NCBI GenBank assembly: GCA_030825115.1
Contig: JAPJQL010000022.1
Span: 1-59,588 of the forward strand
From: Lachnospiraceae bacterium
Lineage (GTDB): Bacteria > Bacillota > Clostridia > Lachnospirales > Lachnospiraceae
DNA: 59,588 bases
Direction: 5' to 3'
The translations under genes and the position numbers were made by a program. Below are positions 39,508-48,563 of the stretch, piece after piece. The notes under the pieces are model-generated. The model was not told where the DNA came from and did not search any database. It saw nothing but the letters and a program-made list of their open reading frames with translations. Each line of letters opens with the position of its first letter. The first letter of the stretch is position 1.

Positions 39508-40704
39508 ATGAAAATCAGAAAAGCAGTTGCACTTACCCTTGCCGCCTGCATGAGCGTTGGCCTGCTGTCAGGCTGCGGCGGCAATTCCAGTTCCGCATCC
39601 GGCTCCGGTTCCGGTTCTGCATCCGGCGAGAAGGTCATAAAGATTGGTGTATTTGAGCCAACCACCGGTGAGAACGGCGGCGGCGGATTTCAGGAACTCC
39701 TGGGTATGCGCTATGCAAACAAGCAGCATCCGACCGTAAAGATCGGCGATGAAGAATACAAGATACAGCTTGTGGAAGTTGACAACAAGTCCGACAAGAC
39801 CGAGGCGGTCAACGCCGCACAGAAGCTTGTCAGCGAAAAAGTTTCCGTCGTTCTGGGAAGCTATGGTTCCGGCGTATCGATCGCGGCAGGGCAGATTTTT
39901 GCCGACGCCAAGATTCCGGCGATTGGCGCATCCTGCACCAACCCGCAGGTTACCCAGGGCAACGACTACTATTTCCGCGTATGTTTCCTTGACCCGTTCC
40001 AGGGTACTGTCATGGCAAACTATGCGGCAGACAACGGCGCTAAGACCGCTGCTGTCATCACCCAGCTGGGCGACGATTATTCCTCCGGCCTTGGTTCTTT
40101 CTTCAAGACGGCATTTAAAGACCTGGGCGGCACCATCGTCAGCGAGGAGCAGTTCCAGACCAACCAGACGGATTTTAAGGCGATCCTGACCAATATCAAG
40201 GCCCAGAACCCTGATATCATCTTTGCCCCGTCTTCCATCACCACCGCCCCGCTGATCATCAAGCAGGCCCGTGAGCTTGGCATCACCGCAACCATCGCGG
40301 CAGGCGATACCTGGGAAAACTCCACCATCATCGAGAACGCAGGCGACTCCGCAGAGGGCGTGGTCATCTCCACCTTCTTCGATGAGGCAGAACCGGCAAA
40401 CGATGAGGCTGCGGCTTTCATCACCGGCTTCAAAGCCTACTTAAAAGAGCAGAATCAGGAAGAGATCATCCCTGCCGTATCTGCACTTGGCTATGACTCT
40501 TACCTCTGTGCCATCAAGGCGATCGAGAAGGCAGGTTCCGCAGACGGCGCCGCCATCCGCGACGCACTGAAGGACGTATCCATCGACGGTGTGACCGGAA
40601 GCATTTCCTTTGATGCAAACGGAGATGCAAATAAAGATATGGCATTCATCAAGACGATTGAAGACGGCCAGTTCAAGTTCCTGACCACTACCACCATAAA
40701 ATAG
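39508..40704 (+). CDS. livJ: Branched-chain amino acid-type ABC substrate-binding lipoprotein
   Basis: 398 residues. Lipoprotein signal (RKAVALTLAACMSVGLLSGC, Cys about 23) is followed by a Ser/Gly linker. Mature type-1 periplasmic-binding fold: IKIGVFEPTTGENGGGGFQEL, VEVDNKSDKTEAVNAAQKLV, GASCTNPQVTQGNDYYFRVCF and DYSSGLGSFFKTAF. Ligand is probably Leu/Ile/Val or a related amino acid; the Ser/Thr loop seems to suit small polar groups too. AAGGAGG lies before the ATG. First gene of a complete operon; an intercistronic hairpin (40741-40770) separates it from the permease genes. Confidence 0.93.
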   Translation: MKIRKAVALTLAACMSVGLLSGCGGNSSSASGSGSGSASGEKVIKIGVFEPTTGENGGGGFQELLGMRYANKQHPTVKIGDEEYKIQLVEVDNKSDKTEAVNAAQKLVSEKVSVVLGSYGSGVSIAAGQIFADAKIPAIGASCTNPQVTQGNDYYFRVCFLDPFQGTVMANYAADNGAKTAAVITQLGDDYSSGLGSFFKTAFKDLGGTIVSEEQFQTNQTDFKAILTNIKAQNPDIIFAPSSITTAPLIIKQARELGITATIAAGDTWENSTIIENAGDSAEGVVISTFFDEAEPANDEAAAFITGFKAYLKEQNQEEIIPAVSALGYDSYLCAIKAIEKAGSADGAAIRDALKDVSIDGVTGSISFDANGDANKDMAFIKTIEDGQFKFLTTTTIK

Positions 40705-40740
40705 ACATTCACCTCGTTGCGTGATAAGGTACATATCGGA

Positions 40741-40770
40741 CGAGTGGGGACGTGACACCGTTCCCACTCG
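40741..40770 (+). terminator. Intercistronic hairpin between livJ and livH
   Basis: CGAGTGGG at 40741-40748 pairs with CCCACTCG at 40763-40770, followed by TTTGGCTGTTTT. It probably reduces transcription into the membrane subunits and stabilises the livJ message. Confidence 0.65.
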
Positions 40771-40855
40771 TTTGGCTGTTTTCTTTCCCGGCTTCTTCGG
40801 ACAGCCGGGCGCTGCGACACCGATTCCACTTTACAGATAGGAGGCATTTCGCCCA

Positions 40856-41737
40856 ATGAGTTTATCAACCTTCTTACAGCAATGCCTGACCGGCATCTCC
40901 CTCGGCGGCGCCTACGCGCTGATCGCCATCGGATACACGCTGGTCTACGGCATCCTGCGGCTCATCAACTTCGCCCACGGGGATATCTTTATGATGGCCG
41001 GATATTTTATGATTTTTGCCATGTCCAGCTTCCCGTGGTTTATCGCAATCCCGCTGGTCCTCGTGGTCACTGTGGCCCTGGGCGTATTCATCGAGCGTGT
41101 CGCTTACCGGCCTCTGCGCTCCGCACCCCGGATGTCAGTCATGATCTCTGCCATCGGCGTATCATACCTGCTGCAGAATCTCGCTACATACCTGTTCACC
41201 GCCCTGCCAAAAGGCTATCCCGAGATTCCGTTTTTAAAGAAGATCTTCCAGATTGGCGGCCTGTCCGCATCTTTCGTCACCTTTCTGACCCCTGTGCTGA
41301 CCCTGATCATCGTCTACGGGCTGATGGTCCTGATCAACAGGACAAAGATCGGCATGGCGATGCGCGCCGTTTCGAAAGACTATGATACGGCGGCCCTGAT
41401 GGGAATCAAGATCAACCGGGTCATCACCTTTACCTTTGCGGTGGGCTCCCTGCTTGCTGCCGTCGGCTCCATCCTGTATTTTACCGACCGTATGACCGTC
41501 TTCCCGTTTTCCGGCTCCCTGCCGGGGCTCAAGTGCTTCGTGGCTGCCGTATTCGGCGGCATCGGCAGCATCCCGGGCGCTGTCATCGGCGGTTTTATCC
41601 TGGGTCTTGGAGAAACTGCGCTTGTGGCGATGGGATACTCGACCTTCAGCGACGCGTTTACCTTTGTGCTGCTGATCATCATTCTCCTCATCAAGCCCAC
41701 GGGCCTGTTCGGTGAGAAAACAACGGATAAAGTGTGA
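40856..41737 (+). CDS. livH: Branched-chain amino acid ABC permease LivH
   Basis: 293 residues with about eight hydrophobic helices. Typical LivH signatures: LGGAYALIAIGYTLVYGILR, LINFAHGDIFMMAGYFM, ERVAYRPLR and the C-terminal FGGIGSIPGAVIGGFILG. It pairs with LivM to form the membrane channel. AGGAGG lies upstream, though the gap to the ATG is long (about 11 bases). The 150-base spacer before it contains the attenuating hairpin. The stop is 10 bases before the livM start. Confidence 0.95.
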   Translation: MSLSTFLQQCLTGISLGGAYALIAIGYTLVYGILRLINFAHGDIFMMAGYFMIFAMSSFPWFIAIPLVLVVTVALGVFIERVAYRPLRSAPRMSVMISAIGVSYLLQNLATYLFTALPKGYPEIPFLKKIFQIGGLSASFVTFLTPVLTLIIVYGLMVLINRTKIGMAMRAVSKDYDTAALMGIKINRVITFTFAVGSLLAAVGSILYFTDRMTVFPFSGSLPGLKCFVAAVFGGIGSIPGAVIGGFILGLGETALVAMGYSTFSDAFTFVLLIIILLIKPTGLFGEKTTDKV

Positions 41738-41747
41738 GGTGGCGGAT

Positions 41748-42851
41748 ATGAAGAACAAAAAACTTTCCAAAAACAAACTCTATACCCTGGCCGCTCTGCT
41801 CGTCGTCATCGCGGCTCTGGCGTATTTACAGATGAACCACTCGGAGTACAGCTATCAGATTTCCATCCTGGAACGAAGCGCCATCTACGCCGTGGTCGCC
41901 GTATCCATGAACCTGCTGACCGGATTTACGGGGCTGTTCTCCCTTGGACAGGCCGGCTTTATGGCGATCGGCGCCTATGTGGTTGCAATCCTGACGATTC
42001 CGGTGGAGAACCGCGCCAGCGTCTATTACGTTGACGGCATCTCTCCTGTCATCGCCAATGCAAGCTGTCCTTTCTGGCTCGCCCTGATCCTTGCCGGACT
42101 TGCCGCCGCTGCCATCGCAGCTCTGATCGGCATCCCGGTCCTGCGGCTCAAAAGCGATTACCTGGCTATCGCAACGCTGGGCTTTTCCGAGATCATCCGC
42201 GCGGTGATCGCAGCGCCTCAGTTGAACAGGATCACCAACGGCTCCTACGGCCTGAAAAACATTCCGGGATTTCCGAACCTGTTCGTCGCATTCGGGCTCT
42301 GCGCCCTGTGCATCCTGCTCATGGTGCTTTTGATCAACTCCTCCTACGGACGGGCGTTCAAGGCGCTCCGGGAGGATGAGGTGGCGGCCCAGGCGATGGG
42401 GCTCAACCTGTTCCGTTATAAAGAGCTGTCCTTTGTCATCTCCTCCTTCTTTACCGGAGTAGGCGGCGGGCTGCTGGCGATGTTCATGCGCTCCATCGAC
42501 TCCAAGACCTTCTCCATCACGCTGACCTACGACATCCTGCTGATCGTTGTGCTGGGCGGCATCGGCAGCGTGACAGGCAGCGTCATCGGGTCTTTCCTTG
42601 TCACCGCGGGCCGCGAATGGCTGAGGTTCTTTGACAACCCGCTGATCATCGGCGGTTTTCAGGTTCCCCTGTTCCAGAGCGGGTTCCGTATGGTCATCTT
42701 CTCCATCCTGCTGATGGTAGTGGTGCTTTTCTACCGCCGCGGCATCATGGGAAGCAATGAATTCTCCTGGGACGGGCTGGGAAGGCTCATAAAGGGGATT
42801 CCGGCTAAATTTACGAAAAAGAAGAAAGCACAGAAGGGGGAAAACGCATAA
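41748..42851 (+). CDS. livM: Branched-chain amino acid ABC permease LivM
   Basis: 367 residues from the ATG at 41748 (GAGGTGG upstream); an upstream in-frame start lies within livH. About ten hydrophobic helices. Signatures: SMNLLTGFTGLFSLGQAGFMAIGAY, RLKSDYLAIATLGFSEI, NGSYGLKNIPGF, GRAFKALREDEVAAQAMGLN and GGIGSVTGSVIGSFLV. It partners LivH. A short basic C-terminal extension (KFTKKKKAQKG) is unusual but not disruptive. Its TAA overlaps the livG ATG by one base (TAATG), implying translational coupling. Confidence 0.95.
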   Translation: MKNKKLSKNKLYTLAALLVVIAALAYLQMNHSEYSYQISILERSAIYAVVAVSMNLLTGFTGLFSLGQAGFMAIGAYVVAILTIPVENRASVYYVDGISPVIANASCPFWLALILAGLAAAAIAALIGIPVLRLKSDYLAIATLGFSEIIRAVIAAPQLNRITNGSYGLKNIPGFPNLFVAFGLCALCILLMVLLINSSYGRAFKALREDEVAAQAMGLNLFRYKELSFVISSFFTGVGGGLLAMFMRSIDSKTFSITLTYDILLIVVLGGIGSVTGSVIGSFLVTAGREWLRFFDNPLIIGGFQVPLFQSGFRMVIFSILLMVVVLFYRRGIMGSNEFSWDGLGRLIKGIPAKFTKKKKAQKGENA

Positions 42852-43717
42852 TGTCCGAGATTACAAAAAACCCAAAGAATGTGCTGCATATGCAGGATGT
42901 CACGATGCAGTTCGGCGGGGTTGTCGCCGTAAACGGCCTGACTTTGGATGTCAATGAAGGGGAGATCGTCGCCCTCATCGGACCAAACGGAGCAGGCAAG
43001 ACCACCGCGTTCAACTGTGTGACCGGAATCTACGAACCGACCTTCGGAAGTGTAGACTTTCTTGGCGAAACCATTCTCTCCAATATGCCAAAGGGCAAGA
43101 TGGAAAAATTGTATCTGGGTGATGTATCACCAAGACACCTTCCGGTGATCAGCAACACCCCGGACGTCATCACCAAAAAAGGCATTGCCCGCACCTTCCA
43201 GAACATCCGTCTGTTCGGTCAGCTCACCGTATTCGACAACGTGCTGATCGCCAAACACATGCGGGCAAAGCAGAATGTATTTTCCGCCACGCTCCGCTTA
43301 AACCACAGGGAAGAAGCCAGGATGCGCGCGGAGACGATGGCCCTTTTGGAGGAACAGAACCTGGCCCATCTGAAGGACGAGATTGCCTCCTCTCTCCCCT
43401 ACGGCTTACAGCGCCGTCTGGAGATTGCCCGCGCCCTTGCCACCGGCCCGAAGCTTTTGCTGCTTGACGAACCGGCTGCCGGCATGAATCCGCAGGAGAC
43501 TCAGGAACTAACTGATTTTATCATGCAGATCCGGGATTCCTACCATCTGACGGTCTTTATGATCGAGCATCATATGGATCTGGTCATGCAGATTTCCGAC
43601 CGGATCTACGTATTGGATTTTGGAAAGCTGATCGCCCACGGTACGCCGGAGGAAATCCAGAACAACGAACGGGTAATAGAAGCATATCTGGGGGTGAGCG
43701 ACGATGCTGAAGATTGA
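42851..43717 (+). CDS. livG: Branched-chain amino acid ABC ATPase LivG
   Basis: 288 residues. Walker A GPNGAGKTT at about 38-46, Q-loop RTFQNIRLF, signature LPYGLQRRLEIARAL (LivG-type variant of LSGGQ), Walker B LLLLDEPAAGM and H-loop IEHHMDLVM. The insertion between Walker A and the Q-loop (about residues 70-105, MPKGKMEKLYLGD) is somewhat longer than usual. It overlaps livF by 14 bases. Confidence 0.95.
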   Translation: MSEITKNPKNVLHMQDVTMQFGGVVAVNGLTLDVNEGEIVALIGPNGAGKTTAFNCVTGIYEPTFGSVDFLGETILSNMPKGKMEKLYLGDVSPRHLPVISNTPDVITKKGIARTFQNIRLFGQLTVFDNVLIAKHMRAKQNVFSATLRLNHREEARMRAETMALLEEQNLAHLKDEIASSLPYGLQRRLEIARALATGPKLLLLDEPAAGMNPQETQELTDFIMQIRDSYHLTVFMIEHHMDLVMQISDRIYVLDFGKLIAHGTPEEIQNNERVIEAYLGVSDDAED

Positions 43718-44408
43718 AAATTTACGTGTGAATTACGGCGGGATTGAAGCCGTGAAAGGAATCTCCTTTGAAGTGCCAAATAAGAGCATTGTAACCTTGA
43801 TCGGGGCAAACGGCGCAGGCAAAAGCACCACGCTCCGCTCCATCGTCGGACTGGTAAAACCGTCCGCCGGGAGTATTCTTTTTGAAGGTCAGGAACTGGT
43901 CGGCATGGATACCCCGGACATCGTGTCAAAAGGGATCGCGCTTGTCCCGGAAGGACGCCGTGTTTTTCCTGATATGACTGTATTGGAAAATATCAAGATT
44001 GGGGCTTATCTCAGGAAAGATTCCCTGGAAGACGATATCAACTGGGTCTTTGGCCTCTTTCCCCGTCTGAAGGAACGAAGCTGGCAGCTGGCAGGCACGC
44101 TGTCCGGCGGCGAGCAGCAGATGCTTGCCGTCGCCCGTGCGCTGATGAGCCACCCAAAACTGATCATGATGGATGAGCCGTCGCTGGGACTGGCCCCGCT
44201 GATCGTAAAAGATATCTTTTCCATTATCAAGGAGATCAACAAGCAGGGCGTGACCGTGCTCCTGATCGAGCAAAACGCAAATATGGCCCTGCATACGGCA
44301 GATATCGGATATGTGCTGGAGACGGGCAGCATCACACTGACCGGCTCCGGGAAAGAGCTGCTGGCAGATGAGTCGGTAAAAGCGGCTTATCTTGGAAAAA
44401 AGAAATAG
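43704..44408 (+). CDS. livF: Branched-chain amino acid ABC ATPase LivF
   Basis: 234 residues. Walker A GANGAGKST at about 35-43, signature LSGGEQQMLAVARAL, Walker B LIMMDEPSLGLAP and H-loop VLLIEQNANMAL are those of LivF. It forms the ATPase pair with LivG. Last gene of livJHMGF, ending at a strong bidirectional terminator (44425-44466). Translation start overlaps livG. Confidence 0.95.
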   Translation: MLKIENLRVNYGGIEAVKGISFEVPNKSIVTLIGANGAGKSTTLRSIVGLVKPSAGSILFEGQELVGMDTPDIVSKGIALVPEGRRVFPDMTVLENIKIGAYLRKDSLEDDINWVFGLFPRLKERSWQLAGTLSGGEQQMLAVARALMSHPKLIMMDEPSLGLAPLIVKDIFSIIKEINKQGVTVLLIEQNANMALHTADIGYVLETGSITLTGSGKELLADESVKAAYLGKKK

Positions 44409-44424
44409 GGATGCAAAAATAAAG

Positions 44425-44466
44425 CCGCTGTCACCTGCAGGTATTCCCTGCGCCGGGTGACAGCGG
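44425..44466. terminator. Bidirectional terminator between livF and the KdpE-like gene
   Basis: CCGCTGTCACC at 44425-44435 pairs with GGTGACAGCGG at 44456-44466, followed by TTTT on the plus strand; A-rich sequence before it gives T's on the other strand. Confidence 0.85.
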
Positions 44467-44473
44467 TTTTCCA

Positions 44474-45169
44474 CTATTCCTTCATCCTGTATCCGACCCC
44501 GATCTCCGTAAAGATATAATGAGGCTCCGCTGGATTTTTCTCAATCTTTCTTCGGATATTCGCCATGTTTACTCTGAGGATCTGGTTATCCGTATCCGCG
44601 TAAGGTCCCCAGATTTCCTTCAGAAGATAGTCATAGGTCAGTACCTTCCCCGCATTTTTTGCCAGGATCGATACCAGCTTATACTCGATCTGAGTCAGGT
44701 GGATGTCCATGCCGCCCAATGACACCAGCCTCTTGTCAAAGTCAATCACAAGCCCGTCCCGGCTGTATGCAGGCTCCTGGGCCGACGCCTGCTCCGGGCG
44801 GGTGCTGTGGCGGAGAGCAGTGCGGATCCTGGCAAGCAGCTCCTCGGAGCCAAACGGCTTGGTGATATAGTCATCCGCCCCCTCGTCCAGCGCCTCCACC
44901 TTCTCCTTCTCCTGTGTCCGCGCCGAGATCACGATGATCGGCACGTTGGAGAAGCCGCGGATTCTCTGCAGCACCTCCATCCCGTCGATATCCGGCAGTC
45001 CCAGATCCAACAGGATCATATCGGGATGGTGGGATGTGCACATCGACAGCCCTGACATCCCGTTCAACGCCCGGAGCGCCTTATATCCATTGGAAATAAC
45101 GATGGTCTCAATGTAATTTCCGATATTCTTTTCATCTTCAATAATCAGTATGGTATGTTTACTCATCAT
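44474..45169 (-). CDS. kdpE: OmpR/KdpE-type response regulator
   Basis: 231 residues. Receiver domain (about 1-120) with IIEDEKNIGNYIE, phospho-acceptor Asp in LLDLGLPDIDGMEVL, VISARTQEKEKVEALD and DDYITKPFG. The C-terminal winged helix (about 135-231) shows LVSLGGMDIHLTQIEYKLVSIL, GKVLTYDYLLKEIWG and ILRVNMANIRRKIE. The YADTDNQILRV element is characteristic of KdpE. Start at 45169 is one of two adjacent ATGs, inside the kinase 3' end (11-base overlap). No kdpFABC genes are in the window, so its target lies elsewhere or differs. Confidence 0.88.
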   Translation of the reverse strand: MMSKHTILIIEDEKNIGNYIETIVISNGYKALRALNGMSGLSMCTSHHPDMILLDLGLPDIDGMEVLQRIRGFSNVPIIVISARTQEKEKVEALDEGADDYITKPFGSEELLARIRTALRHSTRPEQASAQEPAYSRDGLVIDFDKRLVSLGGMDIHLTQIEYKLVSILAKNAGKVLTYDYLLKEIWGPYADTDNQILRVNMANIRRKIEKNPAEPHYIFTEIGVGYRMKE

Positions 45170-46304
45170 AACGATCTTCCTCTCCAAACGGCAATGTAAA
45201 AATCAGCTCTGCGCCCTGTCCGTGGTTTACCGCCCAGATCGTCCCGTTGTGGGCGGTTATGATAGTCTTGCAGATGGTCAGCCCAATTCCCATCCCTTTG
45301 TGGGAGTCGCCGCTTTCATTGACATCGGACCCGGCTCCGTCAAATATGGTCTCCAGCCGTTCCGGGGGAATCCCAAGCCCATAATCCCGGATATGGAACA
45401 TCATCTCCTGCTCCTGCTTTTCCACATAAAAATCGATAGGCTCCTTTGTCCCGGAATGGTACACCGCATTCTCCAGCAGGTTGATGATAACCTGCTCGAT
45501 CAACATGGCGTCCATTGGCACCATAACAAACTCATCCGGCACTCTGACTCTGACAGATGCCTGCGGCAGGCGCTTGCGAAACCGCTGCATCGCCTCCGAT
45601 ACCACTTCCTCAAGCGGCTCCGGCGACTTTGCCACACGCGCGTCTCCCACACGGATCCTGGTGACCGACAGCAGATTCTCCACCATATTGAGCAGCCAGT
45701 CCGCGTCTTCACTGATATTCCTTACCATAGCCGATTTTTCCTCTTCTGTCAACTGTTCCCTGTTCTGAAGATAGGTATCGGCAAGACCGATGATCCCGGT
45801 GAGCGGCGTCCGCAGGTCATGGGAAACCGCCCGCAGCAGATTGGCACGCATCGTCTCCTTCTCTGCCTCCATCAGAAACTTCTCCCTCTCATGCAGGATC
45901 TTGCTCTGTTTCTTCATCCTGGTCGTCAGGGTGCTGGTCACGCTGGATACCACCATCATGCCGACAAAGGTGATCGGATAACCGTCAATCGAGAAATTGA
46001 GGGTCATATAGGGATAGGTAAACACATAGTTTACACATCCCACGCCAATCAGGGAAGCCACGATCCCGGGCACATATCCCGTCGTAAACCGCGCCACCAG
46101 CATCACCGCCAGCACATATACGATGGCAACGCTTGTCGTATTTTTCCCCACATAAAAAAATGCAATCGCCCCAATCGTGGCGACAAACAGGATAAAACCT
46201 GTTAAAATGATATTTTCCATGAGAATATGCGTTTCCATCCTCTGCCGCTCTCTCGTCAGCTTTTCCTTCTTGCGGCACTTAGCCCCTTCCGCTGTGTGAT
46301 TCAT
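45159..46304 (-). CDS. Short KdpD-type sensor histidine kinase (DUF4118, no N-terminal KdpD domain)
   Basis: 381 residues from the ATG at 46304 (GGAG 7 bases upstream). Four membrane helices of the DUF4118 module (about 30-125: GFILFVATIGAIAFFYV and GYVPGIVASLIGVGCVNYVF) are followed by HisKA with LLRAVSHDLRTPLTGII and HATPase with INLLENAVYHS, DYGLGIP and GMGIGLTICK. Classical KdpD is about 900 residues, with an N-terminal KdpD domain (nucleotide/c-di-AMP binding) and a USP domain. Both are missing. Short KdpDs of this kind occur widely in Clostridia. It forms an operon with the KdpE-like gene. The tpiA terminator hairpin (46331-46355) lies just upstream, though it belongs to the opposite side of the start. 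Confidence 0.88.
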   Translation of the reverse strand: MNHTAEGAKCRKKEKLTRERQRMETHILMENIILTGFILFVATIGAIAFFYVGKNTTSVAIVYVLAVMLVARFTTGYVPGIVASLIGVGCVNYVFTYPYMTLNFSIDGYPITFVGMMVVSSVTSTLTTRMKKQSKILHEREKFLMEAEKETMRANLLRAVSHDLRTPLTGIIGLADTYLQNREQLTEEEKSAMVRNISEDADWLLNMVENLLSVTRIRVGDARVAKSPEPLEEVVSEAMQRFRKRLPQASVRVRVPDEFVMVPMDAMLIEQVIINLLENAVYHSGTKEPIDFYVEKQEQEMMFHIRDYGLGIPPERLETIFDGAGSDVNESGDSHKGMGIGLTICKTIITAHNGTIWAVNHGQGAELIFTLPFGEEDRYDE

Positions 46305-46326
46305 CTCAGTTCTCCGTATATAATCC

Positions 46327-46355
46327 AAAAGGGACAGTGCATTTAAGCCTGTCCC
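46327..46355 (-). terminator. Terminator of tpiA
   Basis: GGGACAG pairs with CTGTCCC around an 11-base loop (46331-46355), followed on the minus strand by TTTT. It sits between tpiA and the kinase gene. Confidence 0.75.
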
Positions 46356-46369
46356 TGTATTTTGGTTCT

Positions 46370-47122
46370 TTATTTGTTGTAGTTTACGATCGCGCCGAAA
46401 TCTGGTTTCAGGGATGCGCCGCCTACCAGACCGCCGTCGATATCCGGCTGTGCAAACAGCTCCGGTGCGCTGGCTCCCGATACGGAACCGCCGTACTGGA
46501 TCCGGATCGCAGCTGCAGTTGCCTCGTCATAGATCTCGCCGATGCATACGCGGATCGCCGCACATACTTCCTGCGCCTGCTCTGTCGTAGCCACCTTGCC
46601 GGTGCCGATCGCCCAGATTGGCTCATATGCGATCACAGCCTCTTTTGCCTGATCTGCGGTCACATTCAGGAATGCAATCTTGATCTGCTGGCGGATCCAG
46701 TCGATCGTGATGCCCTGCTCTCTCTGGGTCAGGGACTCGCCGCAGCAGATGATCGGGGTCAAACCGTGCTCAAATGCCTTCAGCACTTTTTTATTGACCG
46801 TCTCGTCGGTCTCTGCAAAATACTCTCTTCTCTCGGAATGACCGATGATCACGTATTTTACGCCTGCATCTACCAGCATGTTCGGAGAAATCTCGCCGGT
46901 AAAAGCGCCCTTCTCCTCATAGTACATATTCTCAGCGCCGATGTTGATGTTGCTGCCCTTTGCTGCCTCCATAGCCGGGATGATATCGATCGCCGGTACG
47001 CAGAATACTACGTCAACTTCATCATTTACCACCAATGGCTTTAACTGCTCTACCAATGCAACAGCCTCGGTAGGAGTCATGTTCATCTTCCAGTTTCCTG
47101 CTACAATTTTCTTTCTGGACAT
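46370..47122 (-). CDS. tpiA: Triosephosphate isomerase
   Basis: Interconverts dihydroxyacetone phosphate and glyceraldehyde 3-phosphate. 250 residues, standard. GNWKMNMTPTEA carries the catalytic Asn/Lys, VIGHSERREYF the catalytic His, AYEPIWAIGTGK the catalytic Glu, and IQYGGSVSG the phosphate loop. GGGAGAAG precedes the ATG. It is the last gene of gapA-pgk-tpiA (30 bases after pgk) and ends at a terminator. Confidence 0.97.
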   Translation of the reverse strand: MSRKKIVAGNWKMNMTPTEAVALVEQLKPLVVNDEVDVVFCVPAIDIIPAMEAAKGSNINIGAENMYYEEKGAFTGEISPNMLVDAGVKYVIIGHSERREYFAETDETVNKKVLKAFEHGLTPIICCGESLTQREQGITIDWIRQQIKIAFLNVTADQAKEAVIAYEPIWAIGTGKVATTEQAQEVCAAIRVCIGEIYDEATAAAIRIQYGGSVSGASAPELFAQPDIDGGLVGGASLKPDFGAIVNYNK

Positions 47123-47152
47123 CTTTTCTTCTCCCTTATTATATAATGTTTC

Positions 47153-48364
47153 CTATCTGTTATCAGCTGCAGCTACGCCCGGAAGCTCCTTGCCCTCTAA
47201 GAACTCAAGGGATGCGCCGCCGCCTGTAGAGATGTGGGTCATCTTGTCTGCAAAGCCCAGTCTCTTCACTGCGTTTACGGAATCGCCGCCGCCGATCACG
47301 GTAGTTGCGTCGGAAAGCTCTGCAACCGCACGGCAAACTTCCAGAGTGCCCTCTGCAAAATTGGAGAACTCGAATACGCCCATCGGTCCGTTCCAAACAA
47401 CGGTCTTAGCGCCTTCCAGCGCCTTCTTGTACAGCTCGATGGTCTTCGGTCCGATATCAAAGCCTGACCAGCCTGCGTCGATAACCTCGACAACTTTGTG
47501 CTCGGTATCGTTGGAGAACTCTTTTCCTTCTACATGGTCAACCGGCAGCAGCAGGTTTACGCCTTTTGCTTTTGCCTTCTCTACCATCTCCAGAGCATAG
47601 TCCAGCTTGTCCTCTTCACATAAGGAATTGCCGATCTCCTGTCCCTGTGCCTTTGCGAAGGTATAAGCCATACCGCCGCCAATGATCAGGGTGTCCACTT
47701 TGTCTAACAGGTTGTTGATCACATTGATCTTGTCGGACACTTTTGCGCCGCCTAAGATTGCAACGAACGGACGAACCGGATTCTCAACTGCCTCACCGAG
47801 GAATTTGATCTCTTTCTCCATCAGGTAGCCCACCACATTCTCTTTGCAGCATTTTGCCACGCCGACGTTGGAGCAGTGCGCTCTGTGTGCGGTGCCGAAT
47901 GCATCGTTTACAAAGATACCGTCACAAAGGGCAGCCAGCTCTTCTGCGTATGCATTTGCAGCGTCGTCCTTGCCGTATTTGGTCTCTTCCACTCTGTAGC
48001 GGGTGTTCTGAAGCAGCAGTACTTCGCCGTCTTTCAGCTCAGCAGCCATTTTCTGTGTCTCAGGTCCGGTTACCTTCGGGTCATCTGCGAATTTTACGGT
48101 AACGCCCAGTCTCTCTGCCAGTGCAGGAGCTACCGGTGCAAGGGACATCTCCGGAACCGGCTCGCCCTTCGGTTTGCCTAAATGGGAGCAAAGGATCACC
48201 TTAGCGCCCTGGTCCAGTAATTTTTTGATGGTCGGGATCGCGCCGTCGATACGGTTGTAGTTCTGGATCACACCTTCCTTTAACGGTACGTTGAAATCAC
48301 AGCGGACCAGTACTTTCTTGCCCTGTAAATCCTTTAAATCATCAACAGTCTTTTTGTTTAACAT
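47153..48364 (-). CDS. pgk: Phosphoglycerate kinase
   Basis: 403 residues from the ATG at 48364, ten bases after AAAGGGG; the earlier in-frame ATG at 48373 abuts the ribosome site and is less likely. Family signatures: VLVRCDFNVPL, NYRIDGAIPTIKKLLDQGAK, LCSHLGKPKG, FVNDAFGTAHRAHCSN, the nucleotide-binding GGAKVSDKI and the C-terminal GGGDSVNAVKRLG with STGGGASLEFLEGK. It makes ATP from 1,3-bisphosphoglycerate. A strong terminator (48414-48440) separates it from gapA, so it may be transcribed by read-through or from its own promoter. Confidence 0.97.
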   Translation of the reverse strand: MLNKKTVDDLKDLQGKKVLVRCDFNVPLKEGVIQNYNRIDGAIPTIKKLLDQGAKVILCSHLGKPKGEPVPEMSLAPVAPALAERLGVTVKFADDPKVTGPETQKMAAELKDGEVLLLQNTRYRVEETKYGKDDAANAYAEELAALCDGIFVNDAFGTAHRAHCSNVGVAKCCKENVVGYLMEKEIKFLGEAVENPVRPFVAILGGAKVSDKINVINNLLDKVDTLIIGGGMAYTFAKAQGQEIGNSLCEEDKLDYALEMVEKAKAKGVNLLLPVDHVEGKEFSNDTEHKVVEVIDAGWSGFDIGPKTIELYKKALEGAKTVVWNGPMGVFEFSNFAEGTLEVCRAVAELSDATTVIGGGDSVNAVKRLGFADKMTHISTGGGASLEFLEGKELPGVAAADNR

Positions 48365-48413
48365 GTCTTTCATGCCCCTTTCTTTGTATACAATATTCTC
48401 TGCCACAGAAAAA

Positions 48414-48440
48414 GGGTCCGGTCCTTATAAGACCGGACCC
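48414..48440 (-). terminator. Terminator/attenuator between gapA and pgk
   Basis: GGGTCCGGTC pairs with GACCGGACCC with a short loop, followed on the minus strand by TTTTTC. It should make gapA mRNA more abundant than pgk-tpiA. Confidence 0.85.
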
Positions 48441-48478
48441 TCACTTGAGCCTTAAATCGCTATGCATTTTATATGGAA

Positions 48479-48505
48479 GTTCTTGTCCACTTCCTTAACA
48501 AGAAC
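48479..48505 (-). other. Second hairpin in the gapA 3' untranslated region
   Basis: GTTCTTGT at 48479-48486 pairs with ACAAGAAC at 48498-48505. Together with a G+C-rich CGAGCC-containing block next to the gapA stop it makes the 120-base gapA 3' region strongly structured. No known RNA family recognised. Confidence 0.5.
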
Positions 48506-48563
48506 GGCCTTCACACTAACCTCGCCTTTCGCCTGCGGCTCGGGCTCGCTAAGTGTTCAATGC

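Noticed and set aside
45150..46205. Plus-strand frame of 351 codons antisense to the KdpD-like gene
   Set aside because: The opposite strand encodes a clear histidine kinase; the plus frame lacks a ribosome site and any motif.
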